A stretch of 64,000 bases of DNA from Rhizobium johnstonii 3841. Its GTDB lineage: Bacteria > Pseudomonadota > Alphaproteobacteria > Rhizobiales > Rhizobiaceae. Made by a program: the position numbers and the translations under genes. The DNA is taken from contig NC_008378.1 of NCBI RefSeq assembly GCF_000009265.1, forward strand, positions 496,001 through 560,000, written 5' to 3'. Below are positions 52,573 through 61,850 of the stretch, one piece after another; within the stretch, counting starts at the first letter, position 1; each line of letters begins with the position of its first letter. The notes under the pieces were generated by a model. The model made no database searches, was not told the DNA's origin, and saw nothing but the letters and a program-made list of their open reading frames with translations.

Positions 52573-53679
52573 ATGAAAATCCATGCCGCGGTGGCGCGTG
52601 CGCCCCATACGCCGTTTTCGCTGGAAAGGCTCGATCTGGAGGAGCCACGTGAGGGTGAAATCCTGGTTCGCGTCGTGGCGACAGGGGTTTGCCACACCGA
52701 TATCGTCATGCGTGACCAGCACCTGCCGGTGCCGCAGCCGGTCGTGCTCGGTCATGAAGGCGCCGGCATCGTCGAGCGTGTCGGGCCGGGCGTTGCCAAG
52801 GTCAAGCCCGGCGATCACGTGGTCATGACCTTCAATTCCTGCGGTCATTGCCCGAGCTGCAACGATCACCAGGAGACCTATTGCCACGAATTCTTCCCGC
52901 GCAACTTCTTCGGTGCGCGTGCCGATGGTTCGAGCGGGCTCTCATGCGAGGGAGTGCGGGTTCACGGCAATATTTTCGGGCAATCCTCCTTCGCCAGCCA
53001 CGCGCTGTGCCATGAGCGCAATATCGTGAAAGTGCCTGAGGATGCCGATCTGGCGTTGCTCGGGCCGCTCGCCTGCGGCATCCAGACCGGCGCCGGCGCG
53101 GTCATGAACGCGCTGAAGGTCGAGCCGGGAAAGGTGCTCGCGGTTTTCGGCATGGGCTCCGTCGGCCTTGCCGCGGTGATGGCGGCGCGGATCGTCGGCG
53201 CTTCACGGATCATCGCCGTCGATGTCAACGAGACGCGGCTGGCACTTGCGGCGGAACTCGGCGCGACCGACATCGTCAACGGCAAGGCGAGCGACGCGGT
53301 TGCCGCAATCATGGCGCTGACCGGCGCCGGCGTCGATTATTCGATCGATGCCTCCGGCGTGCCGGCCGTCATCGACCAATGCGTGCGGGTGCTGGCGCCG
53401 CGCGGCACCTGCGGAATCGTCGGGGCCTCGCCCCATGGCGCGACGCTGACGCTCGACCTCACCCATATCCTGTCCGGCGGACGCCGGGTCCGCGGCATCG
53501 TCGAGGGCGATTCCAATCCCGACGTTTTGATCCCGTTGTTGATCGACCTCCATCGGCAGGGCCGCTTCCCCTTCGACAGGCTCATCACCTTCTATGATTT
53601 CGCCGACATCAACCAGGCGGTGGAGGATTCGGAAAAGGGCATCGTGCTGAAACCGGTCGTGCGTCAGCCGGCCGTCTGA
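52573..53679 (+). CDS. Zinc-dependent aryl-alcohol dehydrogenase
   Basis: 368 residues, medium-chain dehydrogenase. Catalytic zinc ligands are in GVCHTD (Cys) and GHEGAG (His), and the structural zinc site in CGHCPSCNDHQETYC. The Rossmann motif is FGMGSVGLAAVMAA. The sequence NFFGARADGSSGLSCEG followed by HGNIFGQSSFASHALC is typical of benzyl/aryl-alcohol dehydrogenases (AreB/XylB) rather than ethanol dehydrogenases. In this operon it can interconvert vanillyl, coniferyl or 4-hydroxybenzyl alcohols and their aldehydes. AGGAG lies seven bases upstream of the ATG. Confidence 0.88.
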   Translation: MKIHAAVARAPHTPFSLERLDLEEPREGEILVRVVATGVCHTDIVMRDQHLPVPQPVVLGHEGAGIVERVGPGVAKVKPGDHVVMTFNSCGHCPSCNDHQETYCHEFFPRNFFGARADGSSGLSCEGVRVHGNIFGQSSFASHALCHERNIVKVPEDADLALLGPLACGIQTGAGAVMNALKVEPGKVLAVFGMGSVGLAAVMAARIVGASRIIAVDVNETRLALAAELGATDIVNGKASDAVAAIMALTGAGVDYSIDASGVPAVIDQCVRVLAPRGTCGIVGASPHGATLTLDLTHILSGGRRVRGIVEGDSNPDVLIPLLIDLHRQGRFPFDRLITFYDFADINQAVEDSEKGIVLKPVVRQPAV

Positions 53680-53700
53680 CACCGTTCAAGGGAGGAAACA

Positions 53701-55140
53701 ATGAACACCATCACCGCAATCGCCACCGATACCAGCCCCGATGTCATGAAGGCGCTGCTTGACCGGCAAAGGGCGTCTTTCCTGAAGGAAGGGCCGCCAA
53801 GCATCGACACCCGCATCGATCGCATCGACCGCGTCATCGCTCTTCTCGTCGACCATAAGGATGCGATCGCCGCTGCCCTGTCGGAGGACTTCGGCAGCCG
53901 CAGCGTCGAGGCGAGCCTGCTTCTCGATGTCTTTACCTGCGTCGGTTCGCTCAAATATGCCAAGGCCCATCTTGCCGAATGGCTGAAGCCCGAGCAGCAC
54001 GAGGCATTGTTCCCGGACGCGGTGGCCGAAGTGGTCTATCAGCCGAAGGGGGTTGTCGGAATCCTCAGCCCGTGGAATTTCCCTTATCAGCTCGCCCTGG
54101 CGCCGCTTGCCGGCATTCTTGCCGCCGGCAACCGCGCCATGATCAAGCCGTCGGAGGTGACGCCGGCCTCGGCCGCCTTGATGGCGGAACTCATTGCCGG
54201 CGCCTTCGACGAAACCGAAATCGCTGTCGTTCAGGGCGGACCGTCGGCGGGCACGGCCTTTACTTCACTTGCCTTCGACCATCTGATCTTCACCGGCGGA
54301 ACCGCGGTCGCCCATCACGTCATGCGCGCGGCGGCGGATAACCTGACGCCGCTGACGCTCGAGCTCGGCGGCAAGTCGCCCGTCATCGTCGGCCGCTCGG
54401 CCGACCTCGCCGACGCGGCGCGCCGCGTCATGACCGTCAAGACGCTGAACGCCGGCCAGATCTGCCTTGCGCCGGACCATGTCTATGTGCCCGAGGAAAG
54501 CGTCGAGGCCTTTGCCGGCCACGCGGTCGCGGCGGTCGGCGCGATGTATCCGGCGCTGCAGGAAAATCCCGATTACACCTCGATCGTCAATGCCCGCCAT
54601 CTCGCCCGCATAGAGGGCCTGATCGACGATGCCAGGGCCAAGGGCGCGAGGATCGTCGAGATCAACCCGGCGGCGGAGAATTTCTCCCAGCAATCGGCGC
54701 ACCGCATGCCACCGACCCTGATCCTCGATCCGACGGAAGAGATGCGCGTGCTGCAGGAGGAAATCTTCGGACCCGTGCTGCCGGTCGTGCCCTATCGCGA
54801 TATCGCCGACGTCATCGATCGTATCAATGCCAGGCCGCGCCCGCTCGCTCTCTATTACTTCAGCCAGGATCAGCAGGAGGAGGCCCGCGTCCTCGACAAT
54901 ACGACCTCCGGCGGGGTGACGGTCAACGACTGCATGAGCCACGTCACGGCGGAAGGCCTGCCCTTCGGCGGCGTCGGCCATTCGGGCATGGGCGCCTATC
55001 ACGGCAAATTCGGCTTCCTCGCCTTCTCGCACCCGCGCGCCGTCTATCACCAGAGCAGGATGGTGGAAGCGGAATACATGATGCGGCCGCCCTATGGCGA
55101 TGCGATGCGTGGCTTCTTGGCGGCAGCGATCTGCAAGTAA
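53701..55140 (+). CDS. calB: Coniferyl-aldehyde dehydrogenase
   Basis: 479 residues, ALDH superfamily, of the subgroup without the usual N-terminal extension. Active-site residues: Asn126 in SPWNFP, Glu221 in LELGGKSP and Cys255 in NAGQICLAPDHV. The N-terminal RASFLKEGPPSIDTRIDRIDRVIALLVDHKDAIAAALSEDFGSRS and C-terminal PFGGVGHSGMGAYHGKFGFLAFSHPRAVY match coniferyl-aldehyde dehydrogenases (CalB). It would produce ferulate from coniferyl aldehyde, feeding the CoA ligase two genes upstream. AGGGAGG upstream of the ATG; last gene of the operon. Confidence 0.87.
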   Translation: MNTITAIATDTSPDVMKALLDRQRASFLKEGPPSIDTRIDRIDRVIALLVDHKDAIAAALSEDFGSRSVEASLLLDVFTCVGSLKYAKAHLAEWLKPEQHEALFPDAVAEVVYQPKGVVGILSPWNFPYQLALAPLAGILAAGNRAMIKPSEVTPASAALMAELIAGAFDETEIAVVQGGPSAGTAFTSLAFDHLIFTGGTAVAHHVMRAAADNLTPLTLELGGKSPVIVGRSADLADAARRVMTVKTLNAGQICLAPDHVYVPEESVEAFAGHAVAAVGAMYPALQENPDYTSIVNARHLARIEGLIDDARAKGARIVEINPAAENFSQQSAHRMPPTLILDPTEEMRVLQEEIFGPVLPVVPYRDIADVIDRINARPRPLALYYFSQDQQEEARVLDNTTSGGVTVNDCMSHVTAEGLPFGGVGHSGMGAYHGKFGFLAFSHPRAVYHQSRMVEAEYMMRPPYGDAMRGFLAAAICK

Positions 55141-55339
55141 GAGAGAAGTGGCGGACGGGGCCATCGGCAACCGCGGCTGCTGGCGGCATTGGATGGCCCT
55201 GCGGGGCCTTTACCTCATCGTCGCAGTGGTCGCGGCTTTCCTGTTGTCGCGTTGCTGGCGACCAGCCTGGAGACGCAACTGCTGACGAATATAGGCTGAC
55301 GGGTCTGCGATTTAACGAAGCTCAAACCAGTATTGCCCT

Positions 55340-57268
55340 ATGATTGGTTCGGTACATGTATTGGAAGGTGGATCCAACGCAGTGAATGGCATCTGGACGC
55401 AATTCGGTGGCAACCTGTCATTCGTGTGCCTGGCGATTTCGCTCTGGGCGCATTTCTCGATCCAATTTCAGAGTCGTTCGGTCACACAGGAAAAAATCGC
55501 CTTCGGAATCATAGCCGGCGGCGCCTCCATCGGATCCATATTGCTGGCCGTCGAAGTCAATCCCGGCATCTATATCGACATCCGCTTTTCGCCGCTTGCT
55601 TTGGCGGGCATGTTTGGCGGACCGATCGCAGCGGCTTTTGCCGCGTCGCTGGCGATGGTCTTCCGCTTTGCTGTCGGCGGCACGGCAATGATCGATGGCC
55701 TGATCGCAATTGCTGTCGCAACCGGGATTGGCCTGGCTGCCAATGTCTGGATCCGGAGGAGATCTGCCGAGCTCATGGACGTTGCGCTGCTGAGCCTCGC
55801 GCTCGGCGTTGCACTTATCGTATTGATGGCGGTGCTTCCCACACTGGTGCACGCCCGCGTATTGGCCATCATCGGTCTGCCGATGACGGTATTGAACTGC
55901 CTGGCGACGGCGCTGTGTGGTTTCGTTCTGTTGAAGACGCAGCAATGGGAGCTGGAGCGGAGCATCTTGGTGACCGCGTTTTCGCAGTCGCCCGACTATC
56001 TCTACGTGAAGGACAGAAACAGCCGGTTCATCACCGTCAATGAAAATATGAGCCGCCTTTTTCGTTTCAGAACCACGGCGGAGATGACCGGATTGTCGGA
56101 TTTCAATCTTATATCGCGGCCGCGCGCCGAAGAATTTTACTATCTCGAACAGCAGGTCATGGACACCGGGGTGCCCCTGATCGACTCCGTCGAGCGTATC
56201 GAAGACAGATACCTGCTCGCCTCCAAGGTGCCGCTGAAGGATAGGCAGGGACGGGTGATCGGCCTTGCCGGCGTCACGCGTGACGTGACGGAGCGGACTG
56301 CCCTGGAGCGGGAATTGCGCAAGAGCAAGAACCTGTTGTCGCATGCGATGGCCGGCATGTCCGATGGCATCGCCATGTACGACAGCAAGGGTTTCCTCGT
56401 TTTTTGCAACGACCAGTATCGCACCGCCTTTCCGCTATCCGGGGACGCTCGCGTGGTTGGTGCGCATATCAGCGACATCCTTCGCCGTGTTGCCGAAACC
56501 GGCGAGCGCACCGGTATCCCGGACAATGACCGCGAGGAGTGGATCAAGGCCGCTAGCGCGACGTTGCATAGCAACAAGGACGAAGAGGTTCAGCTTCACA
56601 ACGGCGACTGGCGCAGCATCCGGACAAGGCTTGCGGAAGACGGCACGGCGATGGCCGTTGTCTCGGACATCACGGCGACCAAGCAGGCGGAAATCGCCCT
56701 CAGGCTGTCGGCGGAGCAACTGAGGAATCTCGCCGAGACCGATGGGCTCACCGGCATCGTCAATCGCCGGGCCTTCGACGAGGCTTTCGCCCGCGAGACC
56801 GCCGGCAGCGCCAGGAAAAACACGCCGTTCAGCCTTCTGATGGTCGATATCGACCGCTTCAAGGCCTATAACGACACCTATGGTCATCCCGCCGGAGACC
56901 AATGCCTGCGTGTCGTCAGTAAGTGTCTGCGCCAGTCCGTAAGCCGCCCGGCAGACATCGTCGCACGCTACGGCGGAGAGGAATTCGTGGTTCTGCTGCC
57001 TGCAACCAGTGCGAAAGGGGCAATGATCGTTGCCGAGCAATTCGCGCGTCTCCTCAGCCAGGAGAATATCGTTCATACGGGCAGCGAATTCGGACGGGTA
57101 ACCGCCAGCATCGGCATATCCTGCGCGACGGGGGCCACGTTGAGGCTCAACCCGAACCGCCTCCTGATCGAGGCCGATGCCGCGCTCTACGACGCCAAGA
57201 CGCAGGGCCGCAATCGCATCCTGGCACATTCGCCCGAGGAGCGGCACTCCATGAAGGACGTCGGTTAG
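55340..57268 (+). CDS. Diguanylate cyclase with 5TM-LYT, two PAS and GGDEF domains
   Basis: 642 residues. Residues ~20-205 form five or six membrane helices of the 5TMR-LYT type (DIRFSPLALAGMFGGPIAAAFAASLAMVFRF is the conserved loop). Two PAS-type regions follow (~213-325, VKDRNSRFITVNENMSRLF; ~333-455, YDSKGFLVFCNDQYRTAF). The GGDEF domain (~470-630) has TDGLTGIVNRRAF, LMVDIDRFKAYNDTYGHPAGD and an intact active site YGGEEFVVLLP; RPAD, five residues upstream, is a full inhibitory I-site (RxxD). It should make c-di-GMP and be feedback inhibited. No EAL domain is present. It lies alone, 199 bases after the catabolic operon. Confidence 0.9.
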   Translation: MIGSVHVLEGGSNAVNGIWTQFGGNLSFVCLAISLWAHFSIQFQSRSVTQEKIAFGIIAGGASIGSILLAVEVNPGIYIDIRFSPLALAGMFGGPIAAAFAASLAMVFRFAVGGTAMIDGLIAIAVATGIGLAANVWIRRRSAELMDVALLSLALGVALIVLMAVLPTLVHARVLAIIGLPMTVLNCLATALCGFVLLKTQQWELERSILVTAFSQSPDYLYVKDRNSRFITVNENMSRLFRFRTTAEMTGLSDFNLISRPRAEEFYYLEQQVMDTGVPLIDSVERIEDRYLLASKVPLKDRQGRVIGLAGVTRDVTERTALERELRKSKNLLSHAMAGMSDGIAMYDSKGFLVFCNDQYRTAFPLSGDARVVGAHISDILRRVAETGERTGIPDNDREEWIKAASATLHSNKDEEVQLHNGDWRSIRTRLAEDGTAMAVVSDITATKQAEIALRLSAEQLRNLAETDGLTGIVNRRAFDEAFARETAGSARKNTPFSLLMVDIDRFKAYNDTYGHPAGDQCLRVVSKCLRQSVSRPADIVARYGGEEFVVLLPATSAKGAMIVAEQFARLLSQENIVHTGSEFGRVTASIGISCATGATLRLNPNRLLIEADAALYDAKTQGRNRILAHSPEERHSMKDVG

Positions 57269-57350
57269 ATCGAATCCTTGATAGGTTTTTCCTATCGAGC
57301 CATCGCGCGTGCGCCCTTGATGTTTTCCCCGCTTCGACAATACAGGGCGC

Positions 57351-59645
57351 ATGGACACAAAATTCATTGGTAAGAAATCGGCGGCAGCCGGCGGCTGGGG
57401 CGCTTTGAAGAGCTGCGGCAAGCGGTTGCTGCAAAGCGGCATGCCGATTTCAGGGGCGCGGACGATGCTGAAGGCGAACCAGCCGGATGGTTTCGATTGC
57501 CCGGGCTGCGCCTGGGGCGATCCGGAGCACGGATCGTCGTTCGAGTTCTGCGAGAACGGCGTGAAGGCCGTCGCCTGGGAGGCGACAGAGAAGCGGGCCA
57601 CGCCCGCCTTCTTCGCGGAAAAGACTGTATCGCAGCTTCGCCAGCTGACGGACTATGAACTGGAACTCAATGGCCGCCTCACGCATCCGATGCGCTACGA
57701 TGCGGCGAGCGACCGCTACCTGCCGGTCGCATGGGAGGATGCCTTTGCCGAGATCGGCAGCATTCTGACGGGCCTCGACAATCCCAACCGGGCGGAATTC
57801 TACACGTCGGGCCGGGCGAGCAACGAGGCCGCCTTCCTGTACCAGCTGTTCGTACGCGTCTACGGCACCAACAATTTTCCCGACTGCTCCAACATGTGCC
57901 ACGAGGCGAGCGGCATCGCCATGCGTCAGGCGATCGGGGTCGGCAAGGGGACCGTGTTGCTGGAGGATTTCGAAGAGGCTGATGCGATCTTCGTGATCGG
58001 GCAGAACCCGGGCACCAACCATCCGAGGATGCTCGGCGACCTGCGCCGGGCGGCCATCCGCGGCGCGCGCGTCGTCGTCTTCAATCCCATCCGCGAACGC
58101 GGCCTCGAGCGCTTCTCCGACCCGCAGGACAAGGTCGAGATGCTGCGCGGCGGTTCGACCGATATCGCCAGCCTTTATCTGCAACCGCAGCTCGGCGGCG
58201 ACATGGCCGCGGTGCGCGGGATGGCAAAGGCCGCGCTGGCCGCGGAAGACGCAGCCGTCGCTGCCGGTCTGCCCTCCGTTCTCGACCATGCATTTCTCGC
58301 CGAACATTGCGCGGGTTTTGCGGAATACCGGGCAGCCGTCGAGGCGACGAGCTGGGCTGAGATCGAGGACCAGTCGGGACTGAGCCGGCAGGAGATCGAG
58401 CGGGCGGCCGATGTCTATATCGGCGCCCAGCGGGTCATCTGCACCTGGGCGATGGGCGTGACCCAGCATCTGCATTCCGTCTCGACGATCCGCGAGATCG
58501 CCAACTTCATGTTCCTGCGCGGCAATATCGGCCGGCCGGGTGCCGGCCTTTGCCCGGTTCGCGGCCATTCCAACGTGCAGGGCGACCGCACCGTCGGCAT
58601 CAACGAAAAGCCATCGGACAATTTCCTCGATGCGCTGGAGAAGCATTTCCGTTTCACCGTCCCCCGCGAACATGGCCACAATGTCCTTGCCGCGATCGGC
58701 GCGATGCTCGACGGCTCGGCCGAGGCCTTCATCGGGCTTGGCGGCAATTTCGCCCGCGCCACGCCCGACAGCGCACTCGTTGAAAAGGCGCTTCGGCGGC
58801 TGAAGCTGACGGTGCACATCGCGACCAAACCCAATCATTCGCATCTCATGCCCGGCGAGACGGCCTTCATCCTGCCGTGCCTCGGGCGCACCGAGATGGA
58901 TCTAAACGCGGCGGGCAACTCCCAGCTCGTGAGCGTCGAGGATTCGATGAGCATGGTGCATGGTTCCGCCGGCATCAATCGTCCGGCCTCACCGCATCTC
59001 CTCTCGGAAGTCGCCATCATCGCCGGCATTGCACAGGCGACGGTCGGCTCCGCCGTGGTCGACTGGGCAGAACTCGCCGACGACCACGACCGCATCCGCG
59101 ATCATATCGAGGCGACCATTCCAGGCTTCGAAAACTACAATGCGCGCCTGCGCAAGCCGCGCGGTTTCCACCTGCGCAATACGGCAGCCCATCGCGAGTG
59201 GGATACGCCGGCAGGCAAGGCATCATTCTCTTCGGAGGCGCTTCCCGACGAGACGGTGCATCAGCGGGCGCGAAAGGGCGAAGGGCGTTTCGCCCTGCAG
59301 ACGTTCCGGTCGCATGATCAATACAATACGACGGTCTACGGTCTCGATGACCGATATCGCGGCGTCTATGGGGAGCGGCAGGTCATCTTCATTCATCCAG
59401 CCGACCTGAAGGCGATGAATGCCGAGGCCGGTGACCGGGTCGACGTGGTCGGCGAGCATGATGACGGTATCGAGCGCATCGCTGAGAATTTCCGCTTTGT
59501 GCCCTATGACATTCCGCGAGGAAGCATCGCGGGTTATTATCCCGAACTGAACGTGCTCGTGCCGCTTAGCAGCGCGGGTACGGAAAGCGATACGCCCACC
59601 TCGAAATCCATCATGGTTTCCTTCCGCCTGCGAAAAGCCGCGTGA
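57351..59645 (+). CDS. FdhF/YdeP-family molybdopterin oxidoreductase
   Basis: 764 residues, formate-dehydrogenase-H-like alpha subunit. FDCPGCAWGDP near residue 49 is the short Cys motif of the YdeP/FdhF group; molybdopterin-binding segments include NMCHEASGIAMRQAIG, FVIGQNPGTNHPRML, NFMFLRGNIGRPGAGLCPVRGHSNVQGDRTVGI, GLGGNFARATPD, and GSIAGYYPELNVLVPL near the C-terminus. It lacks the extra iron-sulfur domains of NAD-linked formate dehydrogenases. True substrates of this group are poorly known; some confer acid tolerance. It is followed by a coupled small gene. Confidence 0.85.
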   Translation: MDTKFIGKKSAAAGGWGALKSCGKRLLQSGMPISGARTMLKANQPDGFDCPGCAWGDPEHGSSFEFCENGVKAVAWEATEKRATPAFFAEKTVSQLRQLTDYELELNGRLTHPMRYDAASDRYLPVAWEDAFAEIGSILTGLDNPNRAEFYTSGRASNEAAFLYQLFVRVYGTNNFPDCSNMCHEASGIAMRQAIGVGKGTVLLEDFEEADAIFVIGQNPGTNHPRMLGDLRRAAIRGARVVVFNPIRERGLERFSDPQDKVEMLRGGSTDIASLYLQPQLGGDMAAVRGMAKAALAAEDAAVAAGLPSVLDHAFLAEHCAGFAEYRAAVEATSWAEIEDQSGLSRQEIERAADVYIGAQRVICTWAMGVTQHLHSVSTIREIANFMFLRGNIGRPGAGLCPVRGHSNVQGDRTVGINEKPSDNFLDALEKHFRFTVPREHGHNVLAAIGAMLDGSAEAFIGLGGNFARATPDSALVEKALRRLKLTVHIATKPNHSHLMPGETAFILPCLGRTEMDLNAAGNSQLVSVEDSMSMVHGSAGINRPASPHLLSEVAIIAGIAQATVGSAVVDWAELADDHDRIRDHIEATIPGFENYNARLRKPRGFHLRNTAAHREWDTPAGKASFSSEALPDETVHQRARKGEGRFALQTFRSHDQYNTTVYGLDDRYRGVYGERQVIFIHPADLKAMNAEAGDRVDVVGEHDDGIERIAENFRFVPYDIPRGSIAGYYPELNVLVPLSSAGTESDTPTSKSIMVSFRLRKAA

Positions 59646-59926
59646 GCGAAGAGGCGTCCGACGTCGATCGTTTTCTTGCCCTCGTCGCTGCGGCGCAAGG
59701 CAGGGATACCAGGCTGACATCCATCCAGGCCGGTCTCCTTGTCGCCGCGGATCTGGGGATTGCCCGGGACAGCCGCGCCTTTGCGCGCATACTGGGGATC
59801 GCGCATTCTCTCGTGCTCAGGGAACTCAACGTCCTGGCGGAACGCGAAGACGTGCTGCAGATCGTGAAGCGGGATCCAAGGACGATGAGAGTGCACTACA
59901 CATTGCCGCCGCGGGACGAGACGTAA
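59642..59926 (+). CDS. Small winged-helix-like protein coupled to the FdhF-type gene
   Basis: 94 residues. The part SRAFARILGIAHSLVLRELNVLAEREDVLQIVKRDPRTMRVHYTL reads as a helix-turn-helix followed by a wing, as in MarR-type proteins, although it is shorter. The ATG/GTG start overlaps the stop of the oxidoreductase by four bases (GTGA), so the two are coupled. A regulatory or cofactor-insertion role for the oxidoreductase is possible; nothing else in the sequence points to a function. Confidence 0.65.
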   Translation: MSEEASDVDRFLALVAAAQGRDTRLTSIQAGLLVAADLGIARDSRAFARILGIAHSLVLRELNVLAEREDVLQIVKRDPRTMRVHYTLPPRDET

Positions 59927-59953
59927 ACACCTCCGCGCCGCAGGCCACGGCCG

Positions 59954-60955
59954 CTAGCGGCGGATCACGCGCTTCCTGGTGTCGGAGGGGTATTCTCCAT
60001 ATGTGGTTTTATAGACTGCGGAAAACCGGCCGAAATGAAAGAAGCCCCATTTGAGGCAGACGGCCTTCATGGTCTCCTTGCTTTCGGGATCGAGCAGTTC
60101 CTGGCGCGCGGCACGTAGCCGAAGCGTCAGCAGATAGGCGGCGGGAGAGGTTCCTCTGAACGCACGAAAACCGGTTTCGAGCGCCCGGCTGGATACGCCG
60201 GCCGCTTCGGCCACCTTCGGCATGGTGATCGGCTGATCGATATTGGTGTGCATGAATTCGATCGCTCGGCGGACATGCCGGGGCGCGATCAGGGCCGGGC
60301 CATTCTGCAGGAAATGCGACAGCCGGTGCGGCACCAGGCGCACGACCAGATCGGCGAGCGCCTGCGTCATATGCGCCATGGCGATCGGCGACTGCAGCAA
60401 GGGGCCATCGTCGCGCATGCCTGAGATGATCGTCTCCGTGAGATTGCCGATCAACCGGCCTTCAGGCTTGGACAGATCCAGTTCCGGCAGCAGGTCGAGG
60501 GAGCCGCTGAACGGCATCTCGAACGTCTGGCCGATCGTCTGCAGGATGACGGGCCAGTTGATCAGCAACTCGTCGATGACGTTCGATTGCCCATGCATGA
60601 TGACGCTGTTGGGTTCGAAATTGTTATAGAGAAGCAATTTTCCTTGCCCGGCCTCGGCGATGCGGGACGATCCATAGGTTACCCCCATGCCGCCGCTGCG
60701 CGGCACGACGATCGACAAATACTCCGCCGTATCGGCGGTCGGCTCGATATTGAACTGAAACTCCGCCTCATGATAACCGGTGAGTAGGACGGCTTTTTCA
60801 CATACCGAGAAATCCAATCCCCAATGGAAGTCCTGGGCGCGGCCGACAGGCTCTGCATCAAATGCGCCAAAAGCCCCCCCGAGCGTTTCGACCATGTTGT
60901 CGAAGGACGAACCGCTAAATCGAAATGAAAATGGCGCAGCGCTATTTTCCGTCAT
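59954..60955 (-). CDS. AraC-family regulator
   Basis: 333 residues. The C-terminal ~100 residues have two helix-turn-helix motifs (PITMPKVAEAAGVSSRALETGFRAFRGTSPAAYL and MKAVCLKWGFFHFGRFSAVYKTTYGEYPSDT). The N-terminal 220 residues are an AraC_binding_2-type sensor (DFHWGLDFSVCEKAVLLTGYHEAEFQFNIEPTADTAEYLSIVVPRSGGM). It converges with the FdhF operon (27 bases between stops). No obvious divergent target lies next to it, so its regulon is unclear. Confidence 0.87.
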   Translation of the reverse strand: MTENSAAPFSFRFSGSSFDNMVETLGGAFGAFDAEPVGRAQDFHWGLDFSVCEKAVLLTGYHEAEFQFNIEPTADTAEYLSIVVPRSGGMGVTYGSSRIAEAGQGKLLLYNNFEPNSVIMHGQSNVIDELLINWPVILQTIGQTFEMPFSGSLDLLPELDLSKPEGRLIGNLTETIISGMRDDGPLLQSPIAMAHMTQALADLVVRLVPHRLSHFLQNGPALIAPRHVRRAIEFMHTNIDQPITMPKVAEAAGVSSRALETGFRAFRGTSPAAYLLTLRLRAARQELLDPESKETMKAVCLKWGFFHFGRFSAVYKTTYGEYPSDTRKRVIRR

Positions 60956-61419
60956 CCTGCTCCCATTGTTCGATGTGGTTGTTTCGACATACCCTTCTCC
61001 ACCGCTCGCAGGCCAGCGCGCGGCGCTTCATCAGAGCCGGATGAGCGGCCTTGGATGTATATTAGACGATTGTTGTATAGAGTGCAGCAGCTTGTAGCGG
61101 AGCAGGTCGATCTCCGCGTGATACCGGCATCGAGATCAGCGGTTTGTCCCAGTTGATGCAGGCCGAATTCGGGCATGGTAGAGGTCAAAAAGACCAACCC
61201 GTTGAATGCATTAGTTCCCATCCAGATCAGGAACTGACAGAACCCGCGGCCATTGGCAAGACGTCACGCTGCCGGCGATGACGACAACCCGCTGATAAAA
61301 CGATTAAGCTGAAGGTGCGATTTTACAGCTGTCTCCGCCACGCCACAGGTTCAACCGCGGCGATCTGGCGAGATGCGCATGAGCTTGTCGAGAATGCCCC
61401 ATTTGAGAGCCGCGCAGTC

Positions 61420-61468
61420 GCCTGCCGAAGGGTCTTAGTGGACCGCTTAAAGAGGGCCTTCGGCAGGC
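61420..61468. repeat. Inverted repeat with 12-base arms
   Basis: GCCTGCCGAAGG (61420-61431) and CCTTCGGCAGGC (61457-61468) are perfect complements separated by 25 bases. No U-rich tail follows. It may be part of a regulatory RNA, a repeat element or a mobile-element relic. Confidence 0.6.
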
Positions 61469-61483
61469 AGACAGGCATGCAGG

Positions 61484-61509
61484 CATACGCACGGGATGGA
61501 GTGCGTATG
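61484..61509. repeat. Inverted repeat with 9-base arms
   Basis: CATACGCAC (61484-61492) and GTGCGTATG (61501-61509) are perfect complements around an eight-base loop, 15 bases after the larger repeat. It could be a hairpin or a symmetrical operator. Confidence 0.55.
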
Positions 61510-61850
61510 TACGAGCCCTTCCATCCTTTGGGGGTGATGGATGGACGGGCTTGGCTTTGGGACCGCAAACCATCATGGCCTTGGTCGAGATTGATCTTAC
61601 TGTTCCTCAGCTATGGAGCAATTGTCACGTCCCGATTTTGTCGGCCAACCGGCTTTTCGTGACGCAGTCTGGACTGACCTTGCGCAAAATGTATAGGTAA
61701 GCACTTGCTTGAAAGCTGCCTGTCTTGCGCAACGAGCTGCGGAAAGTGGATAGAGATCTTCAATTTCCCAATGCGCACCAACGATGGGAACTTCGGCATG
61801 ATGCCGCCGGGCACGATGCATTCGGTTCTTTGAGTTGAGTAATGATTTTC

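Larger units (their letters stand above)
60956..61850. other. 895 bases without a convincing gene, with inverted repeats
   Basis: No frame has a ribosome site, normal codon use and a recognisable family together. On the plus strand at 61612-61695 and 61771-61834 there are short coding-like stretches (including an ATG frame ending at 61835), suggesting one or more decayed genes. AT-rich DNA at 61063-61080 (TTAGACGATTGTTGTATA) looks promoter-like. Two strong inverted repeats are given separately. Confidence 0.4.

Noticed and set aside
51973..53679. A long frame appearing to fuse an extra N-terminal region to the aryl-alcohol dehydrogenase
   Set aside because: The first ~200 codons lie in an alternative frame of the hydratase-lyase gene; the true start at 52573 has a ribosome site.
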